A DNA stretch of 64,000 nucleotides from Closterium sp. Naga37s-1. Its lineage: Eukaryota; Streptophyta; Zygnematophyceae; Desmidiales; Closteriaceae. Below the pieces are notes generated by a model. The model was not told the DNA's origin. It saw nothing but the letters and a program-made list of their open reading frames with translations, and did not search any database. A program made the position numbers and the translations under genes. This document shows positions 1 through 11,400 of this stretch, piece by piece; the first letter of the stretch is position 1; every line of letters starts with the position of its first letter. Location: assembly GCA_947471745.1 (NCBI GenBank), contig CANJKZ010000820.1:2393501-2457500 (forward strand), written 5' to 3'.

Positions 1-18
1 GCGCGAGCAGTAGCCGCC

Positions 19-265
19 AAGTTCTGGCCATGCCTTCCACCGCACTAGACTGCTCCCCACCGCACGAAACCACTCCCGACCGCACTAGACCACTCCCGAC
101 CGCACTAGACTGCTCCCCACCACACTAGACCACATCTGGCCGTACCCTACCGCACATGACCGTTTCCGACCGCACTAAACCACGCCAAACCGCTCTCAAA
201 CGCATGCGACCGATTTTGGACTGCTTCTCACCGCACTAGACCACTCCCCAACACCTACCACTGGT
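19..265. repeat. Degenerate ~21-bp tandem repeat
   Basis: Loosely repeated units of the type CCACTCCCGACCGCACTAGA recur about ten times with much variation. The block lies at the left edge of the window, upstream of the protease region of copia element A, so it may be the decayed leader or gag region of A. No reading frame of note crosses it. Confidence 0.5.
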
Positions 266-333
266 ACTGCCGCCTTGACTGGCTCCTACCCTCGTACTAG
301 CGTGCCATTGCAATGTGGCGACAGTTGCCACAG

Positions 334-475
334 CATCATCGGTGGCAGCAGCACCGGTGGCCGCAGCAGTGGCAGTGGCAGCAGCACCGGTGGCCGCAGC
401 AGCAGCCGTGGCCGCGGCAGCAGCCGTGGCCGCAGCACCTGTGGCCGCAGGAGCAGCAGGAGAGGGTAGGGACGG
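334..475. repeat. CAGCAGCACCGGTGGCCGC tandem repeat
   Basis: Imperfect units of about 18-30 bp built from GTGGCCGCAGCAG run through the start of element A. They would encode Gln/Trp/Pro- or Gly/Ser-rich strings depending on frame, which is why long overlapping open frames occur here on both strands. Confidence 0.6.
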
Positions 476-2618
476 AGTCTAGGTCGCAGCAGCGGGTGCA
501 GCTGCAGCCCCCACCGCGGGGCCCTGTCGGACCCTGCCAGTGCACACAGCGGTACGTGGGAGCTGCAGCTTGGGTTGGGACTTCTGCTTCCTGTCTTGGT
601 ACTCGTGTAGTTTCCAGTCCAGGCGCCTCTGACGTTCTTAGTGTGGGAGTTGCAGCTACCACTAGTCTAGTACCAGCCTTTGTTACTGACTCGGGTGCGA
701 CCTCACAGACTGCACAGCTTTCCTTCACCCTAGACTCTGGGGCGTCCAGCTGTTTCTTTCGCGACTGTACTGACCTCACGCCACTGCGCACTCCAGTCAC
801 TGTCGCCTTGGCTGACAGTACAGTGGGACCTGTCGTAGCTCGCTACACCACCATTCTCCCGTGTTCGGCGGCTCCCTCTGGGCTTCTCACAGGTTACTAC
901 ACCCCCTCGTTCTCTAGGAACTTGGTGGGTGTCAGTCACCTCCACGACCTAGGAGTTGTCACCACTTTCCCTCTGGACGAGCCTGTTGCTTACTGCACAG
1001 TCGGTGCCACTGGAGTGCCTCTGACTACTTTCCACAGGGAACCGGGTTCTGGTCTGTACTCACTGCACACTGGGTCCCACCACACTGAGTCAGGACAGGT
1101 CAGGTCAGGTCACGTAGCTGCTGTGTCGTGCGATTGTCGGTCACTCACCCACCCGTCAGTCCTTTGGCACCACCGTCTAGGTCACCCGTCGTTCCCACGT
1201 CTCAGTAGGATGGTACGTCACCGTCTGGTCTCAGGTCTCCCAGAGTCGCTTCCCACGCTTCCTCTCTCGCCTGCGCCGCAGTGCACTCCCTGCGTCGAGG
1301 GTCGGCAGCACACTGCCCCTCACTCCTCGTCGTTCCCCCCCACCACGGCTCCCTTCCAGACCCTGCACTTGGACGTCTGGGGCCCCTCCCCGGTCCGTGG
1401 CCCACGTCAGGAGTGCTACTTCCTGATTGTGGTGGACGACTACTCCCGCTACACCACGGTTCTACCTTTGCGACGGAAGGCCGTTGTGCCTACCGTCCTT
1501 GAGCCGTGGCTACTAGCGAGGGGTGACGCCCAGGCCCTTTGTGGGCTCCGCCTTCACTCGGACCGTGGTGGTGAGTTTTCTTCCACTCGCCTGGAGACGT
1601 TGTGTCAGGGTCGGGGGATCATCCAGTCTTACACGCTACCGGACTCGCCGCAGCAGAACGGAGTAGCCGAGCTACGCATCGGTCTAGTCATGAAGGTTGC
1701 CCGGACCTCCATGTGCCATGCCGGTGCCCCCCAGTTCCTGTGGCCTCAGGCAGTCCGCTACGCCGCGCACCAGCTGAACCTGTGGCCTAGTGACGCACGG
1801 CCACGGGTGACGCCGGTCTCCCTTTGGACAGGTTCTCCGGGTGTAGCAGCTGACTACCGCGTCTGGGGTTCCCTGGCCCACGTTCGCGCCCCTGGCGCGA
1901 ACAAGTTGTCTCCGTGCACCCGTGCCTGCGTCTTTCTTGGCTTCCCACTCGACACCACCGGCTGGCAGTTCTACGACCCTGTTACGTACCAGTTCTTCAG
2001 TTCCCAGGACGTCACTTTCGACGAGTCGGTCAGTTACTATAGGAGTCGCCCCCACCGAGGTTCTGAGACCTTTTCCCCCCCGCTCTTCCTCACCACTGAC
2101 CCCCCCCCAGTCGCTCCGGTAGCCCCCCCCACCCTCGCGTCCTGCCCCGTCAGGTGTGTCGCACGTCACTCCGCAGTCGTCCCCCCCGCAGCGTCCAGTC
2201 TCTGTCGTGTCTGGGGGTGCGGGAGGTGCAGCTGCAGGGGGTGTGGGTACTGGGGCTGCTGGAGCTGGTGGCTCCGGCTCTGAGGGTGCAGTGGGTGTGG
2301 GTGTGGAGGCCCCTCCAGTGGAGGACACTGCTGCCTCGAGTCGGCAGCCTCGCCCCGCCTCACCCCCTGGCTTCCCGTTAGTCCCGCAGTTCCCTCCCCG
2401 TTTGCCTCCGCAGCCGGTCGCTGAGGAGTCTGGGGGTGTTCCTGCTGGAGGTACTGGCGGCCCTGGGGGTGTTGTCGGTGGAGGTTCTGGTTTTGGGGGT
2501 GCTGGAGCTGGAGGCGCTGCCACCTCGGCGCCTACACCGCGCACTGTCCGTTTCCTGACACGTGAGCAGCGTCTTGTTCGTTTGGAGAGGGAGGAGCGGG
2601 AGCGGTTTGAGAGGGCTC

Positions 2619-2864
2619 AGCAGCAGCAGCAGCAGCAGCAGCAGCAAGTCTCGGTCAGAGCGTCAGGAGAGAGTAGAGGAGGAGTAACAGCAGCAGCAGC
2701 GGCAGCAGCAGCGGCAGCAGCAGCAGCAGCAGTCTCAGTCGGAGCGTCAGGAGAGAGTAGAGGAGGAGTCGCAGCCGCGTTAGGAGAGAGTAGAGGAGGA
2801 GTCACGGCAGCAGCAGCAGCAGTCTCAGTCGGAGCGTCAGGACAGAGTAGAGGAGGAGTCACGG

Positions 2865-2900
<36 letters not shown>

Positions 2901-3150
2901 TCTCAGTCGGAGCGTCAGGAGAGAGTAGAGGAGGAGTCACGGCAGCAGCAGCAGCAGCAGCAGCAGCGGCGGTGACAGTCTCAGACGGAGCGACAGGAGA
3001 GAGTAGAGCAGGAGTCCCGCCCGCAGCAGCAGGTGCAGTTGCGGCCGCAGCAGGAGAGGGTAGAGCAGGAGCCACAGGAGCAGCAGCGGGGGCAGGTTTC
3101 GCAGCAGCTGTCGCCAGAGGCGGCGGAGCAGCAGCGACTACGCGACCTCC
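2619..3150. repeat. CAG-rich minisatellite in element A
   Basis: Runs of CAG (up to nine in a row) alternate with a conserved ~45-bp segment containing TCGGAGCGTCAGGA and GAGTAGAGGAGGAGTC. At least six copies are visible. The block sits between the integrase and reverse transcriptase parts of element A, where the related elements C, D and E instead carry a 15-bp Gly-Gly-Ala-Glu-Pro minisatellite. Confidence 0.8.
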
Positions 3151-5619
3151 CCGACCCAGCACCTGCACGCTTTGTTCGTGGTCCCCTACCGTCCCCTCCT
3201 GTTCCCCCTGTTGAGTCCCTTTCCTCGTCCCAGTGGACTCGTCGTTCTCCCCTCAGTCGTGCTGTGTCCCCAGAGCGTCGTCGGTCCCGTTACCGTGCAG
3301 ACGGTCCGTTCCACCTTGTTCTTCGCTCTCGTGTTCCACCTCCTCCTGTCCTTCCACAGCCTCCAGAGTCGTCCCTCACCGTGCTTCACGACCCGTTGTC
3401 CGACTACCTCCGTGCCTCCCGTCCTGTCGTCTCCCGTGTTTTGTCCGCGTTGGTCACTCACCCGACTGCACCCCTGTCGTCTGTCTCAGCGCTTGTTACC
3501 ACTGTCTCTGGCTTTGCCTCTTCCCACCGCCTTGACTACGCCGCTCACCTGGTGAGGGGCCCTGCTCGTTCTCCGTCCTCTGGGGGTGCTCCTGTCTTTC
3601 CTCTGGAGGTCCTAGAGGACAGGCAGTTCGAGATTGGTTTCCTTGCGGCCGCTGTTCCTCATCTCTGTGCCATGCTACTTGCCCCTGAGGGAGACCCAGA
3701 CGCCCTTGACATCCCGATACCTCGCACTCACGCTGAGGCGGTCTCGGGACCTTGGGCCTCGTACTGGATAGCAGCTGAGGAGGCAGAAATGGCATCTTAT
3801 AGGTCCACAGGCACCTACGTCGACGCCGTTCCGCCACCTGGGGCGAACGTTGTCAGTGGCACGTGGCTCTACAAGGTGAAGCGGCCGCCTGGAGCACCAC
3901 CAGTGTTCAAGGCGCGTTATGTGGCGAGAGGCTTCAGTCAGCGAGAGGGGGTAGACTTCTTCCAGACCTTCGCTCCCACCCCGAAGATGACCACTCTTCG
4001 GGTGTTGCTCCATATTGCAGCACAGCGCTACTACGAGTTGCACTCCTTGGACTTCTCTACCGCGTTCCTTGAGGGGAGCCTGCACGAGAAGATCTGGCTG
4101 CGTCGTCCGCCTGGCTTCACTGGCACTTTCCCTCCCGGGACCCAGTAGCAGCTGCGCCGACCGGTCTACGGCCTGCGCCAGGCCCCCCGCGAGTGGCACG
4201 ACACGCTACGTTGGACTCTTGCAGCCTTGACTTCTTTCCGTCGTCTGCCGACCCGTCGTTGTTCGTCCGCCGTGGCTCGACCCCGTTCTTTGTTTTGGTC
4301 TACGTTGACGACCTGATTTTCGCCACTCCCGACCGACGCGCACTGGCCTCCGTGAAGGAGGAACTGCAGAGGAGACACACTTGCACTGACCTTGGTGAGC
4401 TGCAGCGCTACCTTGGCCTGCAGATCACCAGGGACAGGGCAGCTCGCACCATTACGCTGACGCAGTCGCATATGGTCGAGCAGATCCTCACGCGGTTTCG
4501 CTTCCCGTTCTCCAAGGTACAGCCCACCCCTCTTGGTGTGGACCATGGGCTCACGGCTCCACCTTCGGACGAGCCATTTGAGTCCAGTGGTCCATATCCT
4601 GAACTGGTGGGTTTTCTCATGTACCTGATGACCTGCACTCGCCCAGACCTAGCTTACCCTCTTAGCGTCCTTGCGCGCTCTGTTGCGCCAGGGAGACACC
4701 GACCTTCCCACTGGTCCGCTGCTAAGAGGGTGGCGAAGTATGTGGCGAGTACATCAGGCATGGGACTTGTCCTTGGAGGGAAGCAGCCAGTTACACTTAC
4801 AGGTTTCTCGGACTCGTCGTGGGCCGACGACGCAGAGTCGCTGCGGTCTACACAGGGTTACTGCTTCAGCCTTGGGACCGGAGCTGTTTCATGGAGGTCG
4901 ACTCGAGCGTCGTCCGTCTCTAGTTCCAGCTGTGAGGCAGAGGTGTACGCTGCGGCCATGGCCGCCCAGGAGCTTCGCTGGCTGTCTTTCCTCCTCACCG
5001 ACCTTGATGAGCGGCCTCGCTCTCCCCCAGTCTTGTTCGCCGACAACAGGTCTGCTATCCTGTTGTGCGAGGAGCCCCGACTGGTTGGGAAGGCGAAGCA
5101 CATCCAGCTTCGTTATTTCCTTCTGCGAGAGTTGCAGCAGCGTGGCCAGGCACTCGTGCGACGTGTGGTCTCTGAGGCCAACACGGCAAATATCTTCACC
5201 AAGGCGTTGCCGCCTTGTGACCACCAGCGTTTCTGCACCCAGCTCGGCCTTGTGGCTACCGGCCCTCACTTGCTTGCGTAGAGATGCTTTGTCTTGTACT
5301 CTTGCTTCTTACTATATATCCTATATATGTGCTTGTAGACAGGCCTTGTGGCCCCTTGCTTCTGTAGAGATGCTTGTCATGCATGTTTTGTACTCTTACA
5401 TCTTTAATATCTGCTATATCCTTGCATGTGGACTGGCCTTGTGGCCTCTTGCTTGTTCTCGGACTGTGTGGTGACCTTGAGCTCCACCCCGAGAGTTGCT
5501 TTGTTCTTGTGAACTGGTCTTGTGACCGTTGCTTGTTCTTGCTGACTGGTCCTTTGACCCTTGCTCTTGGGTTGTGTGTTGCTCTCCACAGGACTACCGT
5601 CACCTAGACTATGGGGGTG

Positions 5620-5757
5620 TGTCAAACTATAATTGTTATAGTTTGTATTGTTTAGTCTAGGTGGTGTACACATTGGTCAGTGCTAGAGTTAGGTTTGCTA
5701 TATCTACCCTTGTGCTTGCTTATTCTAGTCATTCATTCTTCCGTTCTTTCTTTGACA
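5620..5757 (+). repeat. 3' LTR of element A
   Basis: 138-bp LTR that begins TGTCAAAC and ends TTTGACA. It is preceded by TATGGGGGTG, the same pre-LTR motif as in the other short-LTR copies. Its partner LTR is outside the window, so age and target duplication cannot be read. Confidence 0.75.
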
Positions 5758-8228
5758 GAGATGTTCTCGGTCGGGCATCCTACACCAGCCGGGTCCTCTG
5801 CACCGACCTGCGTTCCTGCTCGGCGATGTCGATGACGCCCATGGCGGAGGTGATGGCCCTGCGGGCGATAGTCTCGGCGACGAAGTCGAACCCCGGAAAA
5901 GCTACATGCGAGGCTCGCACACGTCGGCATGGACACCAACCGGAGCTCGGCGAAGCACGAGGTCGCCACTGGGCTGGACCTCAAGTCGGCGTCCGGCGCC
6001 GACTCGCCGTGTTTCTCGTGCGTCGGCGGGAAGCTAGCGCGGCACACCTTCCCCGACCAGGGCTCCGACGCCGACTACGTGCTGGCCGTCGTGCACATCG
6101 ACCTGTGCGGGCTGTTTCGTGTGGCTGCCAAGGATGGCAACTTGTACTTCTTGCTGCTGAAGGACCGCAAGACCCGCTTCGTGTGGGTGAGGCCGGTCGC
6201 CAAGAAGTCGGACGTGCTGCAGGAATTTGTGCAGTGGCTGGCAGTAGCTGAGCAACAGACGAAGAAGTCGGTGCTGATGCTGCGCTCTGACTGGGAGGGG
6301 AGTTCCTCGGGAAGGAGTTCACCGCCTTCGTGAACGGTAAGGGGATCGTCCACGACCTGACCTGCCCGTACACCCCGCAGCAAAACGGCATGGCGGAGCG
6401 GGAGATGAGGACGGTGGTGGAGTCGGTGCGGACGATGCTGCTGCACATGGGCGTGCAGCACCACTGGTGGCACCTCGCTCTGCGGCAGGCCGTATGGGTC
6501 CGCAACTGCCTTGAGAGGTCGTCGCGGCCGCCGGGGACGACGCCGTACCAGCTACTCACCGAAACGAAGCCCGACTTATCGCTGGCACGCGTGTGGCGCT
6601 GCATGGCGCAGTTCTTGGTCTCCGAGCAGCTGCGTGGTGGGAAGTTGAAGCCGAAGGCCAGGTGGGGCCTTCATCTCGGCATGTCAGAGGAGAGCAACGG
6701 CTGGGAGCTCCTCGACATCGCCGACAACCGGGTGGTCACCGCGTCGGACGTGGTGTTCTACGAGAACATGTCGCTGGAGGTGTGGAAGTCGGAGCACGGG
6801 CTGGCGTCGGGACGGACGCCAACCACCCTGCCGACGGACACCTCGCCGAGGTCGGTGAGCTTGCTGATGAGGTGGCCGAGGGAGGTCGCCCTTCGTCCTC
6901 TTCCTCTGCCCCTCCTGCCCCTCCTGCCCCTCCACTCGTCGCCGACCTGCGTGGGCTGACTTCGGTGTCGACCTCCGGCGATGAGGGGAGCCGTGGAGCG
7001 TCGTCTGTGGCGCCAGCCAAGGGCATCGCTGGTGGCCGACGTGACGCCACCCAAGTCGGCGTAGGAGTGAAGTCGACACCGACAAGGAAAGAGCAGGCCG
7101 AGGAGGTGCAACCAACTTTGGTGGAGCCGGTGAAGGAGGCATCGGCAGGGCAGCAGTTGACAGGGGAGCAAGCAGTAGTGAAGCCGACCACGGAGGAGTC
7201 GGCGACCAGGCAGTCGCCAGGGGAGCCGTCCGCAGGGGAGAAGTCGGCAGGGAAACCGACTGTGGTGCAGCAAGATGCTGAGGGCAGTGACGCTGGTGAT
7301 GATGGAGGGGACGCCGAGGAGTCCACCGACAGCGATGTGGTGGAGGTCCAGCTTGGACCACGGCACTCAGGCCGAATTCGAAGGCCACCCGATTTCTACG
7401 TACCGGTCGCCTTTACCACAGTGTACGACGAGGTCGACGTCGACCTACTGTACGACGACGCCGAGGAGGATGAAGACCTGCCAGAGCTCGACCCCGACAT
7501 GCTCGCCGACCCCGAGCACCGCTGGGACATCTCCACGATGACGGTGAAGGAAGCGTTGGCGAGCTGGAAGGGCAAGGCGGTGAAAGCCGCCATGGAGGAG
7601 GAGATCCGCAGCCTCATCGGCATGGGGACCTGGGAGCTGGTCGAACGCCCACCCGATGTGAACATCATGAAGTACCGGTGGGTGCTAACAACGAAGTACC
7701 ACATCGACGACACCGTCGAGCGCGAGAAGGCGAGGCTGGTCGTGAATGGCTTCACGCAGATGTATGGCGCCGACTACGACGAGACGTATGCGCCGGTGAG
7801 CAGCTACGTCACGCTGAGGATCTTCCTCAGCATCGTCGCCGTCCTCAACCTTAACCTGATGCAGCTCGACATGAGGAACGCCTTGCTGCAGAGCAAGCTC
7901 GACCGGGTGATGTACGTGTACCAGCCGAATTACTTCAATGACAGGACCGGCTGCGTGTGCAAGCTGCTGAAGAGCCTCTACGGGCTGAAGCCGTCGCCGC
8001 TGCTGTGGTACAGGGCTCTCGACGGTGTGCTGCTGGGCGCTGGCTGGAAGAAGAGCCAGGTCGACACGGCGCTCTACTTCAAGGTCGGCGACAACGGTGT
8101 GGCCTGCTGGTTGCTGGTCTACGTCGACGACCTGCTTGCCGCCAGCAGCAGTGCAGCGATGCTGAAGGAGCTGAAGGAGCTGCTGGAATCCACCGTCGAG
8201 CTGCGGGAGATCTCACCGGTGAAGAAGT

Positions 8229-8448
8229 TGTTGAAATATATTTCTTATATAAACTGCTTGTAGCGGTAGTTAGTGTAGCGTTACATTGTTTGGTGGTGCA
8301 CCTTGCTTGCTTTGCCTATATCCTTGTACCTTCTCTCTTTATTGAACACTTGTTCATTCTGACATGGTTTCAGAGCATTTACGCTCCTGGCCTGTGGGCC
8401 CCCACTTGCTTCCGCTGCCTGTCGTCCTGTCACTTGTTCATTCTGACA
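8229..8448 (+). mobile_element. Mini LTR element nested in G
   Basis: An LTR of about 136 bp (8229-8364, TGTTGAAATA to CATTCTGACA) is followed by a primer-binding-like site TGGTTTCAGAGC, about 65 bp of leader and a second copy of the LTR end (CACTTGTTCATTCTGACA). The five bases GAAGT flank it on both sides (8224-8228 and 8449-8453). This is a compact, non-coding remnant of a short-LTR copia relative that landed in the reverse transcriptase part of G. Confidence 0.8.
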
Positions 8449-9479
8449 GAAGTACCTCGGGCTGGAGATCGTGCACGATAGGCCTACGAGGAAGCTGTGG
8501 CTGCACCAGCAGGGCTACGCCGACAAGCAACGTAGGCGGTTCCTCGATGAGGAGCAGACCGGGCGTACCCCGAAGACGCCGATCTCGGTTGACGCCTACG
8601 CCGAGCTCACCTTCGACGACAAGGAGGCACGGGAGCGCCAGGAGGAGGAGTACCGGCAGAAGGTCGGCTCGCTGCAGTTCGCGGCAACGACGACGAGGCC
8701 GGACATTGCCTTCACCTGCAGCAAGCTGGGCAGCGGCCTCATGGTGAGGAGCAACCGGCACTGGCACGAGGTCTACAGCTGCCTCGCCTACCTCGCCAAC
8801 ACGCGTGACACCGCCCTGGAGTTCGGCGGTGGACCAGAGTCGCTGAAGCTGGTCGGCTATGTGGACGCCGACGACGCCGGCGACAGAACCGGACGAGCAC
8901 GGGCGGCTACGTATTCGTCTACGGAGGGGCCGCAGTCTCCTGGTCGAGCCAGCACATCAAGTGCGCGACGCTGTCGTCGACCGAGTCGGAGTACGTTGCG
9001 GCCACTGAAGCCGGCAAGGAGGGACGCCGCCTTCGCTTCCGTCTTGCAGAGTTCCGGCAGCTGGACGCCGGGACGCAGACTGTCCTTCAGGTGGACAAAA
9101 AGTCGGCCATCACGGTCGCCGAGGGCATGGGGTTGACGGGCAACCTCAAGCACATGGAGAGGAGACATGCCTGGCTGCAACACATGGTGAAGCGCGGGAA
9201 GTTTGCGCTGAAGTACATCCCGACAACTGAGCAGCCGGCCGACTTCCTAACGAAGGCGCTGCAAAATCCGGCCTTCAACCGGTGCTCCGTCGCAATCGGC
9301 CAAGTGCGTCTGGCCGATGTGGGTGACGGCGACGACGACGTGCAGCAGTAGGTGCCATGGCCTCTTGCATGGCTGGTGCGGTGACCGGCGTGCTGTGTAT
9401 TGGATGCACGCCGACGAGCTATTCTTTGAGAAGTGCTGCCGTGTGAGCTGGGGGCCCAAGCGTTAACGCGGCAGGGGAG

Positions 9480-10459
9480 TGTCAACGGGAGTTGTGGTAG
9501 GCCCTGTCCTCGCTTGGGCGGAGCCGACTTCGTGGTCGGGTGTAAGGGCTGTAGCCGACCTATAGCAGTGGGCGAGCTGGTCGACAGGAGTGGTCGACCT
9601 GCACGGGGGCCACTGCATGGACGCCGACTTCAGAGGGCGCCGACTTCGGGAGGTCGACTTGGTTTGTCGACCTGTGGAGGGCGTCGACTTGGTGACGCCG
9701 ACTTTGGCCAGCCGACCTGGTGTGATCGGCTGACAGGTGTGCTGGTCGACTTGGAGCTGGTCGACCAAGAGCGTCGTCGACCTGGAGCTGGTCGACCAAG
9801 GGCGTGGTCGACCTTGTGAGTTCGACTGGAGGTGGTTGTCGACTTGGGTGGTCGACGGGCACGTGAAGGAGCAGCTGGTCGACGTGGTTGCCTGGTTGAC
9901 CAGGTTACCTGGGTGACGAGGTTCTGTGGAGGAGTGCGATGGTCGCTCAGGTGGTATTGGCGAGACCGACCTTGGTGGTGGTATCCCGAGGTCAACGTGG
10001 CTGATCAGGAGCAACCGTCAGCACGAGGACGATTTGGTGTGTGCGCTGTGCACGTGACAAGGCACGGCACGCCAATCATCTGCGAGCACCTGCGAAGTAG
10101 GTGCGCTGCTGTCTTGCGGGTGCAACGCTGTGCAGCCGACTTGCTGAAGCGTTGGCACGCCGTCGACTTGCATTGTTGGTGGGCCGCGACTTTGTACTGC
10201 TGGAGCGCGGTCGACCAAGTCGTGCTGGAACGTGGTCGACCATGCTGTGTTGGCAGTCGACCTGCTTGCATGCTAGCTGTGATGTAGTCTCGTCTTGCCA
10301 ACTTTATTGTACCATTGTTGTCAACTTTTCCTAGTGAAACTCTTGCGGTTTGCCTTGTGAACACACAAGCGCTAGAGAACGACTAAGGAACGAACGCAGA
10401 GATCACTCTAGCCCCGTGCCTAGCCTTTAGAAGCTCCCGTTGATAGAGTTATCTCCGCA
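9480..10459 (+). repeat. 3' LTR of element G, GTCGAC-rich
   Basis: 980-bp LTR from TGTCAACGGGAG to TTATCTCCGCA. Its limits are supported by a diverged solo copy at 31529-32687 that has the same ends and clear target duplications. The stretch about 9575-9905 is packed with GTCGAC and GGTCGACC motifs. No coding sequence is supported in it. Confidence 0.75.
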
Positions 10460-11400
10460 CCCGCCACCACGAGCGTCGAAGAAAAAGGCGTTCGGTCGGT
10501 GCCCGTCAGGAGCGTGGGGTACCAGAAGGAGCGCGTGACCGTGATGTTGGCGTGCACGGCGAACAGGGAAAAGCTCAAGCCATGGGTTTTTTTCAAGCGG
10601 AAGACCATCCCGAAGGGCGATTTCCCACCGGGTAAGACATGAATGTTGTTGATAGCAGATGCGGTTTGTGTTTTTTTTTATCTTTACTGACTGTGCAATG
10701 TTGATTGTGCAGATGTGGTCGTGGCGTGCTACGAGAATGGGTGGATGGACGCCAAGGGCGTCATTTGACGGCTTGGAAGGGTGCATCCAGCCCTTCTTAG
10801 ACCCCCGTTTGGAAGGCATGCAAGGAGCTCGATGGTCGTGCTGGATTCCTACCATGGTCACCTGACTGAGGGGATAAAGGAGAAGTTCCGCGAGCTCAAC
10901 TGCGTGCCGGCGGTCATCCCGTCGGGCTGCACGGCGGAGGTACAGTCCCTCGACGTCTCCATCAACAAGTCGTTCAAGGCGTCAGTCCGCCAGCAATACC
11001 AGAAGTGGTTTGAAGAAGAGGGCCAAGAGCAGCTGACCAAAGCGGGTACGTAATCAACGCATTGACTGCCTGTCGTAGTGTTGTATTATTCCCCGCCCCT
11101 TCGTTGGTCTAATGTATTTCCATCATGTGTTTGTGTTGCTGCATGGAACATGAAGAAGCCGCCCCCTGCGGTGGTCCTGAGATGGATCTCACGGGCCTGG
11201 AGGGCAGTGCCCGCCAATCTCATCAAGCGCGCCTTCCTCACCTGCAGCATCAGCAACGCGCTTGACGGCAGTGAGGACGGGCTCGCCATGGCGCACAGGC
11301 GGAGCCAGCTGACCGCGGAAGTGGATGTCAATGATGACATCATCACGGATGGCTTCTTTGGCAACAACTGCCAAGAGCCCGAGTCTGATGAGGAGGAGTA
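10460..11400 (+). pseudogene. pogo-like DDE_1 transposase remnant
   Basis: C-terminal part of a DDE_1 (Tc1/mariner superfamily, pogo/Tigger-like) transposase, the enzyme that cuts and pastes its own DNA transposon. The first segment reads SVPVRSVGYQKERVTVMLAC, a typical DDE_1 stretch. A GT-AG intron is seen at about 10632-10712, and reading resumes in the same frame with VVVACYENGWMD. The catalytic-core segment MVVLDSYHGHL is followed by PAVIPSGCTAEVQSLDVSIN, matching the family pattern of hydrophobic-LD and proline-rich QPLD-like motifs. A second intron probably runs from about 11046 to about 11150, with uncertain limits. The last exon contains AWRAVPANLIKRAFLTCSI and ALDGSED, then an acidic tail. 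An in-frame TGA at 10766-10768 and loss of the N-terminal DNA-binding half, cut by the LTR of element G, make it a pseudogene. No terminal repeats were found. Confidence 0.75.

Larger units (their letters stand above)
1..5757 (+). mobile_element. Ty1/copia element A, 3' portion (broken)
   Basis: LTR retrotransposon of the Ty1/copia superfamily whose left end lies outside the window. Parts seen in order are a low-complexity Gln/Trp/Pro region (about 310-560), an aspartic protease around an LDSGAS motif (about 730-1000), a GAG-pre-integrase segment with HHRLGHPS (about 1150-1300), an integrase core (about 1360-1760), a CAG-rich spacer (about 2600-3150), a reverse transcriptase with YVDD (about 3790-4500) and an RNase H (about 4790-5280). 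A 138-bp LTR ends it at 5757. The coding region is broken about four times, so it is a fossil. It belongs to the same clade as B, C, D and E but is more diverged. The sequence right of its LTR is the middle of another copia element, so A appears nested in element G. Confidence 0.85.
5758..10459 (+). mobile_element. Ty1/copia element G, long-LTR family (broken)
   Basis: A second copia family, unlike A-E in sequence. Parts are GAG-pre-integrase (about 5930-6090, with CFSCVGGKLARHTF), integrase (about 6090-6600, ending around TPQQNGMAERE), a long Glu/Thr/Ser-rich linker (about 6900-7450), reverse transcriptase (about 7540-8220, with YVDD) and RNase H (about 8800-9350). A 980-bp LTR follows at 9480-10459. 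The 5' part is absent from the window because element A's LTR directly precedes the middle of the gene, which suggests A inserted into G. A 220-bp LTR derivative is inserted within the reverse transcriptase part. The coding region has several breaks. Confidence 0.8.

Noticed and set aside
1684-2544. 286-residue minus-strand frame, proline-rich
   Set aside because: Antisense shadow of the integrase and spacer region of element A.
9560-9905. CRISPR-like look of evenly spread GTCGAC words
   Set aside because: Spacing is irregular, units are degenerate, and the context is a plant-type LTR.
9463-10287. Open frames of 100-180 residues on both strands
   Set aside because: They lie inside the GTCGAC-rich LTR of element G and show no domain.
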